Assembly (NCBI GenBank): GCA_905209135.1
Contig: CAJLRT010000106.1
Location: 1 to 5,158, forward strand
Reading direction: 5' to 3'
DNA length: 5,158 nucleotides
Source: an uncultured Eubacteriales bacterium
GTDB taxonomy: Bacteria; Bacillota; Clostridia; Oscillospirales; UMGS1783
The notes under the pieces were generated by a model that was not told the origin of the DNA, did not search any database, and was given only the letters and a program-made list of their open reading frames with translations. Each line of letters starts with the position of its first letter. Within the stretch, counting starts at the first letter, position 1. This document shows, piece after piece, positions 1 to 5,158 of the stretch. The position numbers and the translations under genes were made by a program.

Positions 1-111
1 TACCGCGGGCAGGAAGTGCACGGCAACGCCTACCGGAGGCCCCGGAAATACGGCATGCTGATATGCGAAGAGGTTGCGGAGCCGTTCATACGCGGCGACT
101 CCCGCAGATAG
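1..111 (+). CDS. C-terminal 36 codons of an unrecognised protein (5' truncated)
   Basis: Frame 1 is open from the window edge to a TAG stop at 109-111, giving 36 residues that begin YRGQEVHG and end FIRGDSRR. About 80% of its codons end in G or C, matching the other genes here, and it stops nine bases before a strong hairpin, as expected of a gene end. Frame 3 is also open to about base 116 but gives a much less protein-like, Arg/Pro-rich translation. No - strand frame offers a convincing gene across this stretch. The tail is basic and polar, with a short hydrophobic stretch (YGMLICEEV) and no motif I can assign to a family. It converges on ymdB. I do not recognise it, and with only the tail visible no function should be inferred. 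Confidence 0.5.
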   Translation, partial: YRGQEVHGNAYRRPRKYGMLICEEVAEPFIRGDSRR

Positions 112-114
112 GAT

Positions 115-150
115 AAAAAAGGCCCGCCGCAGTTGCACTGCGGCGGGCCT
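115..150 (-). terminator. Intrinsic terminator of the secA-ymdB unit
   Basis: Bases 121-133 and 137-149 are perfectly complementary (13 bp, almost all G/C) around a TGC triloop; pairing A120 with T150 adds a fourteenth pair. A five-base loop with 12 bp is equally plausible. On the - strand the stem is followed directly by a run of six T (115-120 read in reverse), the classic rho-independent form, so it should end transcripts coming from ymdB. On the + strand the stem is followed only by GTGCTTATTA, a poor T-run, so termination of the left-hand gene by the same hairpin is possible but weaker. Confidence 0.88.
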
Positions 151-176
151 GTGCTTATTATGGAGGGGCTGAGGAA

Positions 177-195
177 ACCGCCGCGGATCGGCGGT
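177..195. other. Second, weaker stem-loop in the convergent intergenic gap
   Basis: ACCGCCG at 177-183 pairs with CGGCGGT at 189-195 around a CGGAT loop. It lies between the ymdB stop and the main terminator. On the - strand it is followed by TTTCCTC and on the + strand by CTTTGC, so neither side has a real T-run. It may be a 3' end stabiliser or a weak auxiliary terminator. In GC-rich DNA a 7-bp stem can also arise by chance. The rest of 151-241 shows no gene or other site that I can support. Confidence 0.3.
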
Positions 196-241
196 CTTTG
201 CTGTGGTGCAGTCCGCCCGGCCGTGCCGGCGCGGGCCGTAT

Positions 242-1006
242 TCAGGCGCGGATGCGGCGGATGGATCTGCACCGCCCGGTCTGCTCGTCCGCGTCCAGGA
301 GCACGCCGCAAAGGGCGCACTCGCCCTCCGCCAGCGCAAACGGGATTTTCAGGTTGGTGAGAAAGCGCTCGACGGCGATATTCTTGTCGGCGCCGATGAC
401 AGAGTCGACAACGCCCGTCATGCCTGCGTCCGTGATGTACCCGGTCCCGCCGGGCAGAATCTGCTCATCGGCCGTCTGCACATGCGTATGCGTGCCGAGC
501 ACGGCGGTAACGCGGCCGTCCGCATAAAACCCGAACGCGCGTTTTTCGCTCGTCGCCTCGGCGTGGAAATCGACCAGCACGATGCCGCCGCCGGCCTGCT
601 CCAGGAGCGTATCCAGCATATAAAACGGGTTGCGCAGCGGGTCCATAAACGACTGGCCCTGCAGATTGACGACGGTGACGCGGGCGCGGCCGCAGTCCAC
701 GCTCGCCATGCCGCGGCCGGGGCACCGGTCCTCAAAGTTGGCGGGGCGCAGGATGCGCGGGTTTTCGTCCAGAAACGGGTGCATGGTGATCTTGCCGAAG
801 CTGTGGTTGCCGCCGGTGAGGATATCGGCGCCGCCGTCGAGCAGGGCCTCCGCCTCGCGCGGGACGACGCCGTTGGTGGCGGAGGCGTTCTCGCAGTTGA
901 CGACGACAAAGTCTACGGCGTTTTCCCGCTTCAGCCGCGGAAGTTTCCGGACAAACGCGTCCACGCCGGCTTTCCCGACGACGTCGCCGACAAATAATAT
1001 ATTCAT
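242..1006 (-). CDS. ymdB: YmdB-type metallophosphoesterase (TIGR00282 family)
   Basis: The 254-residue product is a dinuclear-metal phosphodiesterase of the calcineurin-like superfamily; Bacillus subtilis YmdB hydrolyses 2',3'-cyclic nucleotides in vitro and influences biofilm and motility decisions. The family's landmarks appear in order: GDVVGKAG with metal-ligand Asp8, NCENA with Glu39 and Asn40, GGNH with Asn67 and His68, RPANF (87-91), NLQG (114-117), DFHAEATSEK with His148, GTHTHVQTADE with His173 and His175, and DAGMTG (193-198). Length is close to the usual 255-265. There is no signal peptide or membrane segment, so it should be cytoplasmic. The ATG at 1006 is fixed by the N-terminal GDVVG motif and by AGGAG six bases upstream. 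One oddity is that the usual GNHTWD is GNHSFG here, although the inferred metal ligands are kept. It is the second gene of a unit with secA and ends before a strong terminator. Family assignment is firm; the physiological role is inferred from B. subtilis. Confidence 0.95.
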   Translation of the reverse strand: MNILFVGDVVGKAGVDAFVRKLPRLKRENAVDFVVVNCENASATNGVVPREAEALLDGGADILTGGNHSFGKITMHPFLDENPRILRPANFEDRCPGRGMASVDCGRARVTVVNLQGQSFMDPLRNPFYMLDTLLEQAGGGIVLVDFHAEATSEKRAFGFYADGRVTAVLGTHTHVQTADEQILPGGTGYITDAGMTGVVDSVIGADKNIAVERFLTNLKIPFALAEGECALCGVLLDADEQTGRCRSIRRIRA

Positions 1007-1012
1007 CTGTGT

Positions 1013-1017
1013 CTCCT
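1013..1017 (-). promoter_or_regulatory. ymdB ribosome-binding site overlapping the secA stop
   Basis: On the - strand AGGAG begins at the A of the secA TAG stop (1018-1016) and lies six bases (ACACAG) before the ymdB ATG. Ribosomes ending secA would sit on the ymdB initiation region, so translational coupling and co-transcription are likely. No promoter is needed or visible in the 9-base gap. Confidence 0.85.
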
Positions 1018-3748
1018 ATTCATTCTGTCCGCAGCATTTTTTGTACTTTTTGCCGCTGCCGCAGGGGCAGGGGTCGTTTCGGCCCACCTTCTGCGATTTG
1101 CGGACGGTGACGCTCTTCTTCGGCTGCTGTTCGCCGCCGTGCGAGGCGCCTGTGATTTTGCCCACCTCGCGGCGCACAAGCGTTTCGGACACGGGCCGGG
1201 CCAGGAAGACCATGCGGACCGTCTCATAGCGGATATCGTCGATCATGGCGGCGTACATGTCCATGCCCTCCTTGCGGTAGGCGACGACCGGGTCCATCTG
1301 CGCATAGGAGCGGAGGCCTATGCCCTGCTTGAGGTCGTCCATCGCGTCGATCTGATCGATCCAGTGGCTGTCCACCGAGCGCAGAAGCACGACGCGCTCG
1401 AGTTCGCGCATGAACTCCGAGCCGTAGGTCTCCTCCTTTTTCCGGTACAGGGCGGCGGCCTTCTGCGTGATCTCCTCGATGAGCTGTTCGCGGGTCAGGC
1501 GCTTTTTCTCCTCGTCCGTATATTTCAGGTCGTCTTCGCCCAGAAACACGCCGGCAAAGTCCTGCCGGAGCGCATCCAGGTTCCACTCTTCCGCATGGCC
1601 GGGGGTGTACTTGTGCACAGCGTCCTCGATGACGCCCGTGATCATGCCCTGGATGTTGTCGGCCACGTCCTCGCCGCTGAGCACTTTCTGGCGCTGGGCG
1701 TAGATGGTCTCGCGCTGTTTGTTGATGACGTCGTCGTACTCGAGCACGCGCTTGCGGCGCTCGAAGTTCATATTCTCCACTTTTTTCTGCGCGTTTTCGA
1801 TTGCGCCGGTGAGCATGCGGTTTTCAATCAGCATATCCTCGTCGATACGCAGCGTATTCATCAGCGAAGTCATGCGTTCGCCGCCGAACAGGCGCATCAG
1901 ATCGTCTTCCAGCGAGAGGTAGAACCGGGAGTGGCCGATGTCGCCCTGCCGGCCGCTGCGGCCGCGAAGCTGGTTGTCGATACGCCTCGACTCGTGGCGC
2001 TCGGTGCCGAGGATGAACAGGCCGCCCGCCTCGATTACCTCCCGGGCCTCGGCCTGGGTCTCCTCCTTGTACTTGTCATAGAGCTGGCGGTAGAGGCTGC
2101 GGAGGTTGAGCGTTTCCTCGTCGTCCGTTTCGGTCAGGCTGTCCGCCTCGGCGACGAGCTCCTCCGCGATGCCCATCTGCTTCATTTCCTGTTTGGCCAG
2201 GTATTCCGGATTGCCCCCGAGCTTGATGTCGGTGCCGCGGCCGGCCATGTTGGTGGCGATGGTGATGGTGCCGATCCGCCCGGCCTGCGCGACGATCTCC
2301 GCCTCTTTTTCATGGTACTTGGCATTGAGGATGCTGAACGGGACTTTGTGCTTTTTCAGCATCTTCCCGAGCAGTTCGGACTTCTCAATGGAGATGGTGC
2401 CGACCAGCACCGGCTGCCTGCGCTCATGGCACTCCAGAATCTGCTCTATGATGGCGTTGTACTTCGCCGCCGCCGTCTTGTAGATGACGTCGGGATGGTC
2501 GATCCGGATCATGGGCCGGTTGGTGGGAATCTCCACAACGTCCATGCCGTATATCTGCTGGAACTCCTGCTCTTCGGTCAGGGCCGTGCCCGTCATGCCC
2601 GAAAGCTTTTTATAGAGCCGGAAATAGTTCTGGAAGGTAATGGTTGCCAGCGTCTTGTTCTCCTTTTCGACCTTGACGCCCTCCTTGGCTTCGATGGCCT
2701 GGTGCAGGCCGTTGGAATAGCGGCGGCCGAACATGAGACGGCCGGTGAACTCATCGACGATGATGACGCCGTCGGGACGGACGACGTAGTCCACGTCCCG
2801 GTGCATGGTGCCATGGGCCTTCATGGCCTGGTTGATGTGATGGTATATCTCCGAGTTGTCGGCGTCCGACAGGTTTTCCACGCCGAAAAACCGCTCCGCT
2901 TTCTGGATGCCGGCGGGGGTCAGGACCGCGGTTTTGGCCTTTTCGTCCACGACATAGTCGGCGTCGTATTCTTCAATGGGCTTTTTCGCGTCCTGCTCGA
3001 GCACAAGCTCGCATTTCATGGACCGGACCAGCCGTTCTGTCCGCTCGTACAGGTCGGTCGACTCCTCGCCCTCGCCCGATATGATAAGCGGAGTGCGCGC
3101 CTCGTCGATGAGGATGGAGTCGACTTCGTCCACAACCGCATAGGCGTGGCCGCGCTGGACCATGTTCTGCTTATGGATGACCATATTGTCCCGCAGATAG
3201 TCGAACCCGAACTCGTTGTTCGTCCCGTAGGTGATGTCGCAGCCGTAGGCCGCGCGCTTCTGCTCATTGGTCATGCCGTGCACGCTCAGGCCGACCGTGA
3301 GGCCCAAAAACTTGTAGATACGGCCCATTTCCTCGCTGTCGCGCCGCGCCAGATAGTCGTTGACGGTGACGACGTGCACGCCCTCGCCCGCAAGGGCGTT
3401 GAGGTAGACCGGCATGGCCGCGGCAAGGGTTTTGCCCTCGCCCGTTTTCATCTCGGCGATGCGGCCCTGGTGCAGAATGACGCCGCCGATGAGCTGCACC
3501 TCAAACGGACGCTTGCCCAGGACGCGGTCGGCCGTCTCGCGCACGGCGGCAAAGGCCTCGGGCAGGATGCCGTCGAGCGTCTCCCCCGCCTGCAGGCGGC
3601 CGCGGAACTCCTCCGTCTTGCCGCGGAGCTGTTCGTCGCTCAAACGCCTGAACTGATCCTCCAGCGCCTCTATCTTCTGCACCAGCGGCATGACCCGCTT
3701 GAGTTCGCGGCTGCTGTACGTTCCGAATATCTTTTCAAAAACTCCCAT
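1016..3748 (-). CDS. secA: Preprotein translocase ATPase SecA (full length, SecA1 type)
   Basis: The 910-residue product is the ATP-driven motor that pushes unfolded preproteins through SecYEG; it is cytosolic and peripheral at the membrane. Visible in order: the N-terminal [11 protein letters not shown]; Walker A MKTGEGKT (100-107); [10 protein letters not shown] (128-137); GFDYLRDNM (181-189); Walker B DEVD (207-210) followed by [15 protein letters not shown]; a preprotein cross-linking domain at about 221-368; SGMTGTA (383-389); nucleotide-binding domain 2 with [17 protein letters not shown] and RGRSGRQGD (595-603); the helical scaffold region with [10 protein letters not shown] (671-680); and a C-terminal SEC-C zinc motif with Cys894, Cys896, Cys905 and Cys906. 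Size and zinc tail mark the housekeeping SecA1 rather than SecA2. The frame runs 20 codons further upstream to a TTG at 3808, but the ATG at 3748 gives the conserved N-terminus and follows AGAAGGTG. No TTA, CTA or TCA codon occurs in the gene. It is first in a unit with ymdB. Confidence 0.99.
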   Translation of the reverse strand: MGVFEKIFGTYSSRELKRVMPLVQKIEALEDQFRRLSDEQLRGKTEEFRGRLQAGETLDGILPEAFAAVRETADRVLGKRPFEVQLIGGVILHQGRIAEMKTGEGKTLAAAMPVYLNALAGEGVHVVTVNDYLARRDSEEMGRIYKFLGLTVGLSVHGMTNEQKRAAYGCDITYGTNNEFGFDYLRDNMVIHKQNMVQRGHAYAVVDEVDSILIDEARTPLIISGEGEESTDLYERTERLVRSMKCELVLEQDAKKPIEEYDADYVVDEKAKTAVLTPAGIQKAERFFGVENLSDADNSEIYHHINQAMKAHGTMHRDVDYVVRPDGVIIVDEFTGRLMFGRRYSNGLHQAIEAKEGVKVEKENKTLATITFQNYFRLYKKLSGMTGTALTEEQEFQQIYGMDVVEIPTNRPMIRIDHPDVIYKTAAAKYNAIIEQILECHERRQPVLVGTISIEKSELLGKMLKKHKVPFSILNAKYHEKEAEIVAQAGRIGTITIATNMAGRGTDIKLGGNPEYLAKQEMKQMGIAEELVAEADSLTETDDEETLNLRSLYRQLYDKYKEETQAEAREVIEAGGLFILGTERHESRRIDNQLRGRSGRQGDIGHSRFYLSLEDDLMRLFGGERMTSLMNTLRIDEDMLIENRMLTGAIENAQKKVENMNFERRKRVLEYDDVINKQRETIYAQRQKVLSGEDVADNIQGMITGVIEDAVHKYTPGHAEEWNLDALRQDFAGVFLGEDDLKYTDEEKKRLTREQLIEEITQKAAALYRKKEETYGSEFMRELERVVLLRSVDSHWIDQIDAMDDLKQGIGLRSYAQMDPVVAYRKEGMDMYAAMIDDIRYETVRMVFLARPVSETLVRREVGKITGASHGGEQQPKKSVTVRKSQKVGRNDPCPCGSGKKYKKCCGQNE

Positions 3749-3752
3749 AGCG

Positions 3753-3760
3753 CACCTTCT
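3753..3760 (-). promoter_or_regulatory. secA ribosome-binding site
   Basis: On the - strand AGAAGGTG precedes the ATG at 3748, with six bases between AGAAGG and the start codon. This site decides the start in favour of residue Met-Gly-Val-Phe over the in-frame upstream TTG at 3808, which has no Shine-Dalgarno sequence and would add 20 residues not expected in SecA. Confidence 0.85.
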
Positions 3761-3890
3761 TTTCACAGTTGTCCTATATCGGGAAGCGTTCTGAACGGAA
3801 ACCGGCAATTGCCGGGCGACCCTTCGTTCCTGAAATGGAGCATAGTTTTTATAAGAAATGATTTAAGATATATTATACATCTTTTCACAG
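3758..3890 (-). repeat. 11-bp direct repeat CTGTGAAAAGA flanking the secA leader
   Basis: Read on the - strand, CTGTGAAAAGA occurs at 3890-3880 and again at 3768-3758. The first copy lies in the spacer between the -35 and -10 boxes of the secA promoter. The second overlaps the 5' part of the secA ribosome-binding site. An exact 11-base match within a 240-base gap is uncommon by chance, though the local A/T bias raises the odds. It could be a pair of protein-binding sites for control of secA, or a remnant of a local duplication. No regulator is identified. Confidence 0.5.
3793..3829 (-). promoter_or_regulatory. Two-tier stem-loop in the secA leader
   Basis: The palindrome CCGGCAATTGCCGG at 3802-3815 can form a 5-bp G/C stem with an AATT loop in the secA leader RNA. 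Around it, GAACG (- strand 3829-3825) can pair with CGTTC (3797-3793), giving an outer stem separated by an asymmetric internal loop. A further GAACG at 3791-3787 makes CGTTC-A-GAACG an 11-bp DNA palindrome with CGTTC shared between the two arrangements. No T-run follows the stem, so it is not a terminator, and it matches no riboswitch class I know. It may affect leader stability or be a binding site; function is inference only. Confidence 0.4.
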
Positions 3891-3900
3891 GACGATTCAA
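3872..3900 (-). promoter_or_regulatory. Sigma-A-type promoter for secA-ymdB
   Basis: On the - strand TTGAAT (3900-3895) is followed after exactly 17 bases by a perfect TATAAT (3877-3872). This predicts a start near 3865 and a leader of about 117 nt before the secA ATG. It sits in the only AT-rich patch of the window, between two divergent units, as expected. The -35 box matches consensus at four of six positions. The spacer contains one copy of the 11-bp direct repeat. Confidence 0.75.
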
Positions 3901-3939
3901 ATGTTTTTTCCTATTTCTTGTATTTCCCGGCGGCTTTTA

Positions 3940-3968
3940 TTGCATTTGCGGCGTTTTTTTGTTAGAAT
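3940..3968 (+). promoter_or_regulatory. Candidate promoter for trmL-rsmA
   Basis: TAGAAT at 3963-3968 matches the -10 consensus at five of six positions, and TTGCAT lies 17 bases upstream at 3940-3945 with only the TTG matching well. A start near 3975 would put the Shine-Dalgarno sequence at the very 5' end of the transcript, leaving a leader of only about 14 nt. Alternative -10-like hexamers on this strand in the AT-rich patch are TATAAG at 3850-3855 and TATATT at 3869-3874, both with poor -35 partners. Some promoter in this gap is likely; which one is uncertain. Confidence 0.35.
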
Positions 3969-3975
3969 CCTTGTC

Positions 3976-3982
3976 GGAGGGG
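3976..3982 (+). promoter_or_regulatory. trmL ribosome-binding site
   Basis: GGAGGGG lies six bases (TTATAT) before the ATG at 3989. It is the strongest Shine-Dalgarno sequence in the window and fixes the trmL start, even though the same frame stays open far upstream through secA antisense sequence. Confidence 0.9.
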
Positions 3983-3988
3983 TTATAT

Positions 3989-4495
3989 ATGCCATTTCAC
4001 ATTGTTCTGGTCGAACCGGAGATTCCGCAGAACACGGGGAACATCGCCCGCACCTGCGCCTGCACCGGTTCGTCCCTGCACCTGGTGAAGCCCATGGGCT
4101 TTGCCGTTGACGACCGCAAGCTCAAACGCGCCGGACTGGACTACTGGCATGAGCTGGATATTACATACTACGAGAGCCTGGGCGAGTTTCTGGAGCGGCA
4201 CGGCGGCGACGAGCTGTTTTTCTTCACAACCAAGGGCGGCCGGCGCTACAGCGACATCGCCTATCCGGACGGCTGCTACCTCGTATTCGGCAAGGAGACC
4301 GCGGGACTGCCCGAGGACCTGCTGCGCGCAAACCCGCAGCGGTGCGCGCGCATTCCCATGCGCGAACGCCTGCGCAGCCTCAACCTGAGCAACTCGGCCG
4401 CCATCGCCGTATACGAAGCGCTGCGGCAGCACGATTTTCCGCACCTTGCGGCACAGGGCGCGTTATCCCGCGCCGGGAAAGGAACGGCTGAATGA
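3989..4495 (+). CDS. trmL: tRNA (cytidine/uridine-34 2'-O)-methyltransferase TrmL
   Basis: The 168-residue product belongs to the SPOUT (trefoil-knot) methyltransferases, TrmL/YibK/CspR branch. It moves a methyl group from S-adenosylmethionine to the 2'-OH of the wobble nucleotide 34, in E. coli of two tRNA-Leu species. Family motifs in order: VEPEIPQNTGNIARTC (8-23), GLDYWHELD (49-57), FTTKGG (79-84), the cofactor-loop motif FGKETAGLP (100-108), and the knot motif IPM...LRSLNLSNSAAIAVYEALRQ (122-147). Length fits this minimal single-domain family, whose members work as dimers and lack an added RNA-binding domain. The C-terminal 20 or so residues after FPHL are less conserved. It is cytoplasmic. 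The stop overlaps the rsmA start as ATGA, so the two are almost certainly co-transcribed. SPOUT relatives such as TrmH or RlmB are longer and lack this exact motif set, so confidence is high. Confidence 0.96.
   Translation: MPFHIVLVEPEIPQNTGNIARTCACTGSSLHLVKPMGFAVDDRKLKRAGLDYWHELDITYYESLGEFLERHGGDELFFFTTKGGRRYSDIAYPDGCYLVFGKETAGLPEDLLRANPQRCARIPMRERLRSLNLSNSAAIAVYEALRQHDFPHLAAQGALSRAGKGTAE
4478..4483 (+). promoter_or_regulatory. rsmA ribosome-binding site inside trmL
   Basis: AAAGGA lies eight bases before the ATG at 4492, wholly within the last codons of trmL. Together with the ATGA overlap it allows both independent initiation and re-initiation by ribosomes finishing trmL. Confidence 0.75.
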
Positions 4496-5158
4496 ACAAT
4501 CCACTGACTTCGCCCGCCTATGTGAAAGAGCTGATGCGGCGGCACGGGTTTACCTTTTCCAAGGCCCTTGGCCAGAACTTCCTCATCAACGGCGCGATTC
4601 CCGCAAAGATTGCGGACGCGGCGGGCATCGGCCCCGAAACGGGCGTAATCGAGATTGGACCGGGGTTCGGCACGCTCACCTGGGAGCTGTGCCGGCGGGC
4701 CAGGAAGGTGGCCGCCGTGGAGCTGGACGGACGGCTGCCCGCCGTACTGCGCGAGACGCTGCGGGACTATGACAACTGGACCGTCACCGAGGCGGACGCG
4801 CTCGAGATTGACATGCACGCGCTGATTGCTCGGGAATTCGGAGGCGGGGACGTGGCGCTGTGCGCGAATCTCCCCTACTACATCACCACGCCGCTGCTGC
4901 TCCGCCTGCTGGAGTGCGGCGCGCCCATCCGGTCCATGACGGTCATGATTCAAAAGGAGGTCGCCGCCCGGCTCTGCGCGGCGCCGGGCACGCCGGAATA
5001 CGGAGCCGTGACTTTGGCGGCGCAGTACTACGCGAAGACGGAGCGGCGCTTCGACGTGGCGCCCGGCTCTTTCCTGCCGGCCCCGAAAGTGACCTCTACG
5101 GTGCTGACCCTCACCCCCTGGGCGGAGCCGCCGGTGCACCCCGCTGACATGCGCCTTT
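4492..5158 (+). CDS. rsmA: 16S rRNA dimethyladenosine transferase RsmA/KsgA (3' truncated by window end)
   Basis: The visible 222 codons encode the Rossmann-fold methyltransferase that dimethylates N6 of two adjacent adenosines in the 3' terminal hairpin of 16S rRNA (A1518 and A1519 in E. coli numbering), a late step in small-subunit assembly. Motifs: HGFTFSKALGQNFL (18-31), the hallmark N-terminus; SAM motif I IEIGPGFGTLT (53-63); acidic VELD with Glu77 for the ribose; EADALEID with Asp102 near the adenine; catalytic NLPYYITTP (126-134); and QKEVAARL (154-161). The small C-terminal RNA-binding domain has only begun (PAPKVTSTV, 196-204). The family is usually about 270-295 residues, so roughly 60 are missing beyond the edge; no stop is seen. 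Loss of this enzyme gives kasugamycin resistance in studied bacteria. The ATG at 4492 overlaps the trmL stop and has a good Shine-Dalgarno sequence. No frameshift or missing key residue is seen. Confidence 0.97.
   Translation, partial: MNNPLTSPAYVKELMRRHGFTFSKALGQNFLINGAIPAKIADAAGIGPETGVIEIGPGFGTLTWELCRRARKVAAVELDGRLPAVLRETLRDYDNWTVTEADALEIDMHALIAREFGGGDVALCANLPYYITTPLLLRLLECGAPIRSMTVMIQKEVAARLCAAPGTPEYGAVTLAAQYYAKTERRFDVAPGSFLPAPKVTSTVLTLTPWAEPPVHPADMRL

Noticed and set aside
203..997. 264-codon + strand frame opposite ymdB
   Set aside because: It is codon-aligned antisense of a clear metallophosphoesterase with all ligand motifs, and it has no convincing ribosome-binding site of its own.
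3787..3797. LexA/SOS-box-like site from CGTTC-T-GAACG
   Set aside because: The Gram-positive LexA box has GAAC, four bases, then GTTC. Here the half-sites are in the opposite order with one base between them.
3749..3808. N-terminal extension of SecA from a TTG at 3808
   Set aside because: The 20 added residues do not belong to SecA, the TTG has no Shine-Dalgarno sequence, and it lies within the leader palindrome. The ATG at 3748 has a good site and the conserved N-terminus.
3954..3968. Run of seven T at 3954-3960 as a + strand terminator
   Set aside because: No complementary stem precedes it: the nearby CGGCGGC and TGCGGCG are not complementary to each other. It lies just upstream of the trmL start.
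1139..3988. Very long + strand open frame opposite secA, continuous with trmL
   Set aside because: It is the exact codon-aligned reverse complement of secA, explained by the lack of TTA, CTA and TCA codons. Its translation has no domain, while the - strand encodes a complete SecA. trmL has its own strong start at 3989.
4276..5139. 287-codon - strand frame opposite trmL and rsmA
   Set aside because: The translation is Arg/Gly-rich and low in motif content, typical of antisense to GC-rich genes. The + strand carries two well-defined methyltransferases.
1..5158. Mobile elements, CRISPR arrays, tRNA or rRNA genes, phage or defence genes
   Set aside because: No spaced repeat array, terminal inverted repeats, transposase, tRNA-like cloverleaf or rRNA-like sequence was seen. 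All coding space is taken by housekeeping genes with similar codon use.

Overview
The window is an ordinary housekeeping stretch of a GC-rich bacterial chromosome. Protein sequence and gene content point to a Bacillota/Clostridia-type organism. SecA is a full-length Firmicute-like form with a C-terminal zinc (SEC-C) motif, and next to it is a YmdB/TIGR00282-type metallophosphoesterase. The Shine-Dalgarno sequences are strong, and the one good promoter is sigma-A-like. Coding GC looks to be around 60% by eye with strong GC3 preference, which suggests a GC-rich clostridial lineage. The genus cannot be told from this sequence.

Layout. Bases 1-111 hold the last 36 codons of an unrecognised + strand gene. 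Bases 112-241 are a convergent intergenic gap with a strong hairpin (14 pairs at most) whose T-run serves the - strand, plus a second weaker stem-loop. A two-gene - strand unit follows, read right to left: secA (3748 to 1016), then ymdB (1006 to 242). They are separated by 9 bases, and the ymdB ribosome-binding site overlaps the secA stop codon. A 240-base AT-rich divergent intergenic region (3749-3988) holds a good secA promoter (TTGAAT-17-TATAAT), a leader of about 117 nt with a stem-loop and an 11-bp direct repeat, and a weaker candidate promoter for the + strand genes. To the right, trmL (3989-4495) and rsmA/ksgA (4492 onward, cut by the window end) overlap by ATGA.

How the genes fit together. 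SecA is the motor ATPase of the Sec export pathway. YmdB is a metal-dependent phosphodiesterase, linked in Bacillus subtilis to adaptive gene expression, biofilm and motility choice. TrmL and RsmA are both S-adenosylmethionine-dependent RNA methyltransferases of the translation apparatus, one acting on the tRNA wobble base ribose and one on two adenosines of 16S rRNA.

I found no undescribed system here. The points worth a second look are modest: the secA-ymdB pairing, an altered metal-site neighbourhood in YmdB, and the repeat and stem-loop arrangement in the secA leader. Total absence of TTA, CTA and TCA codons in secA explains a very long spurious antisense reading frame.
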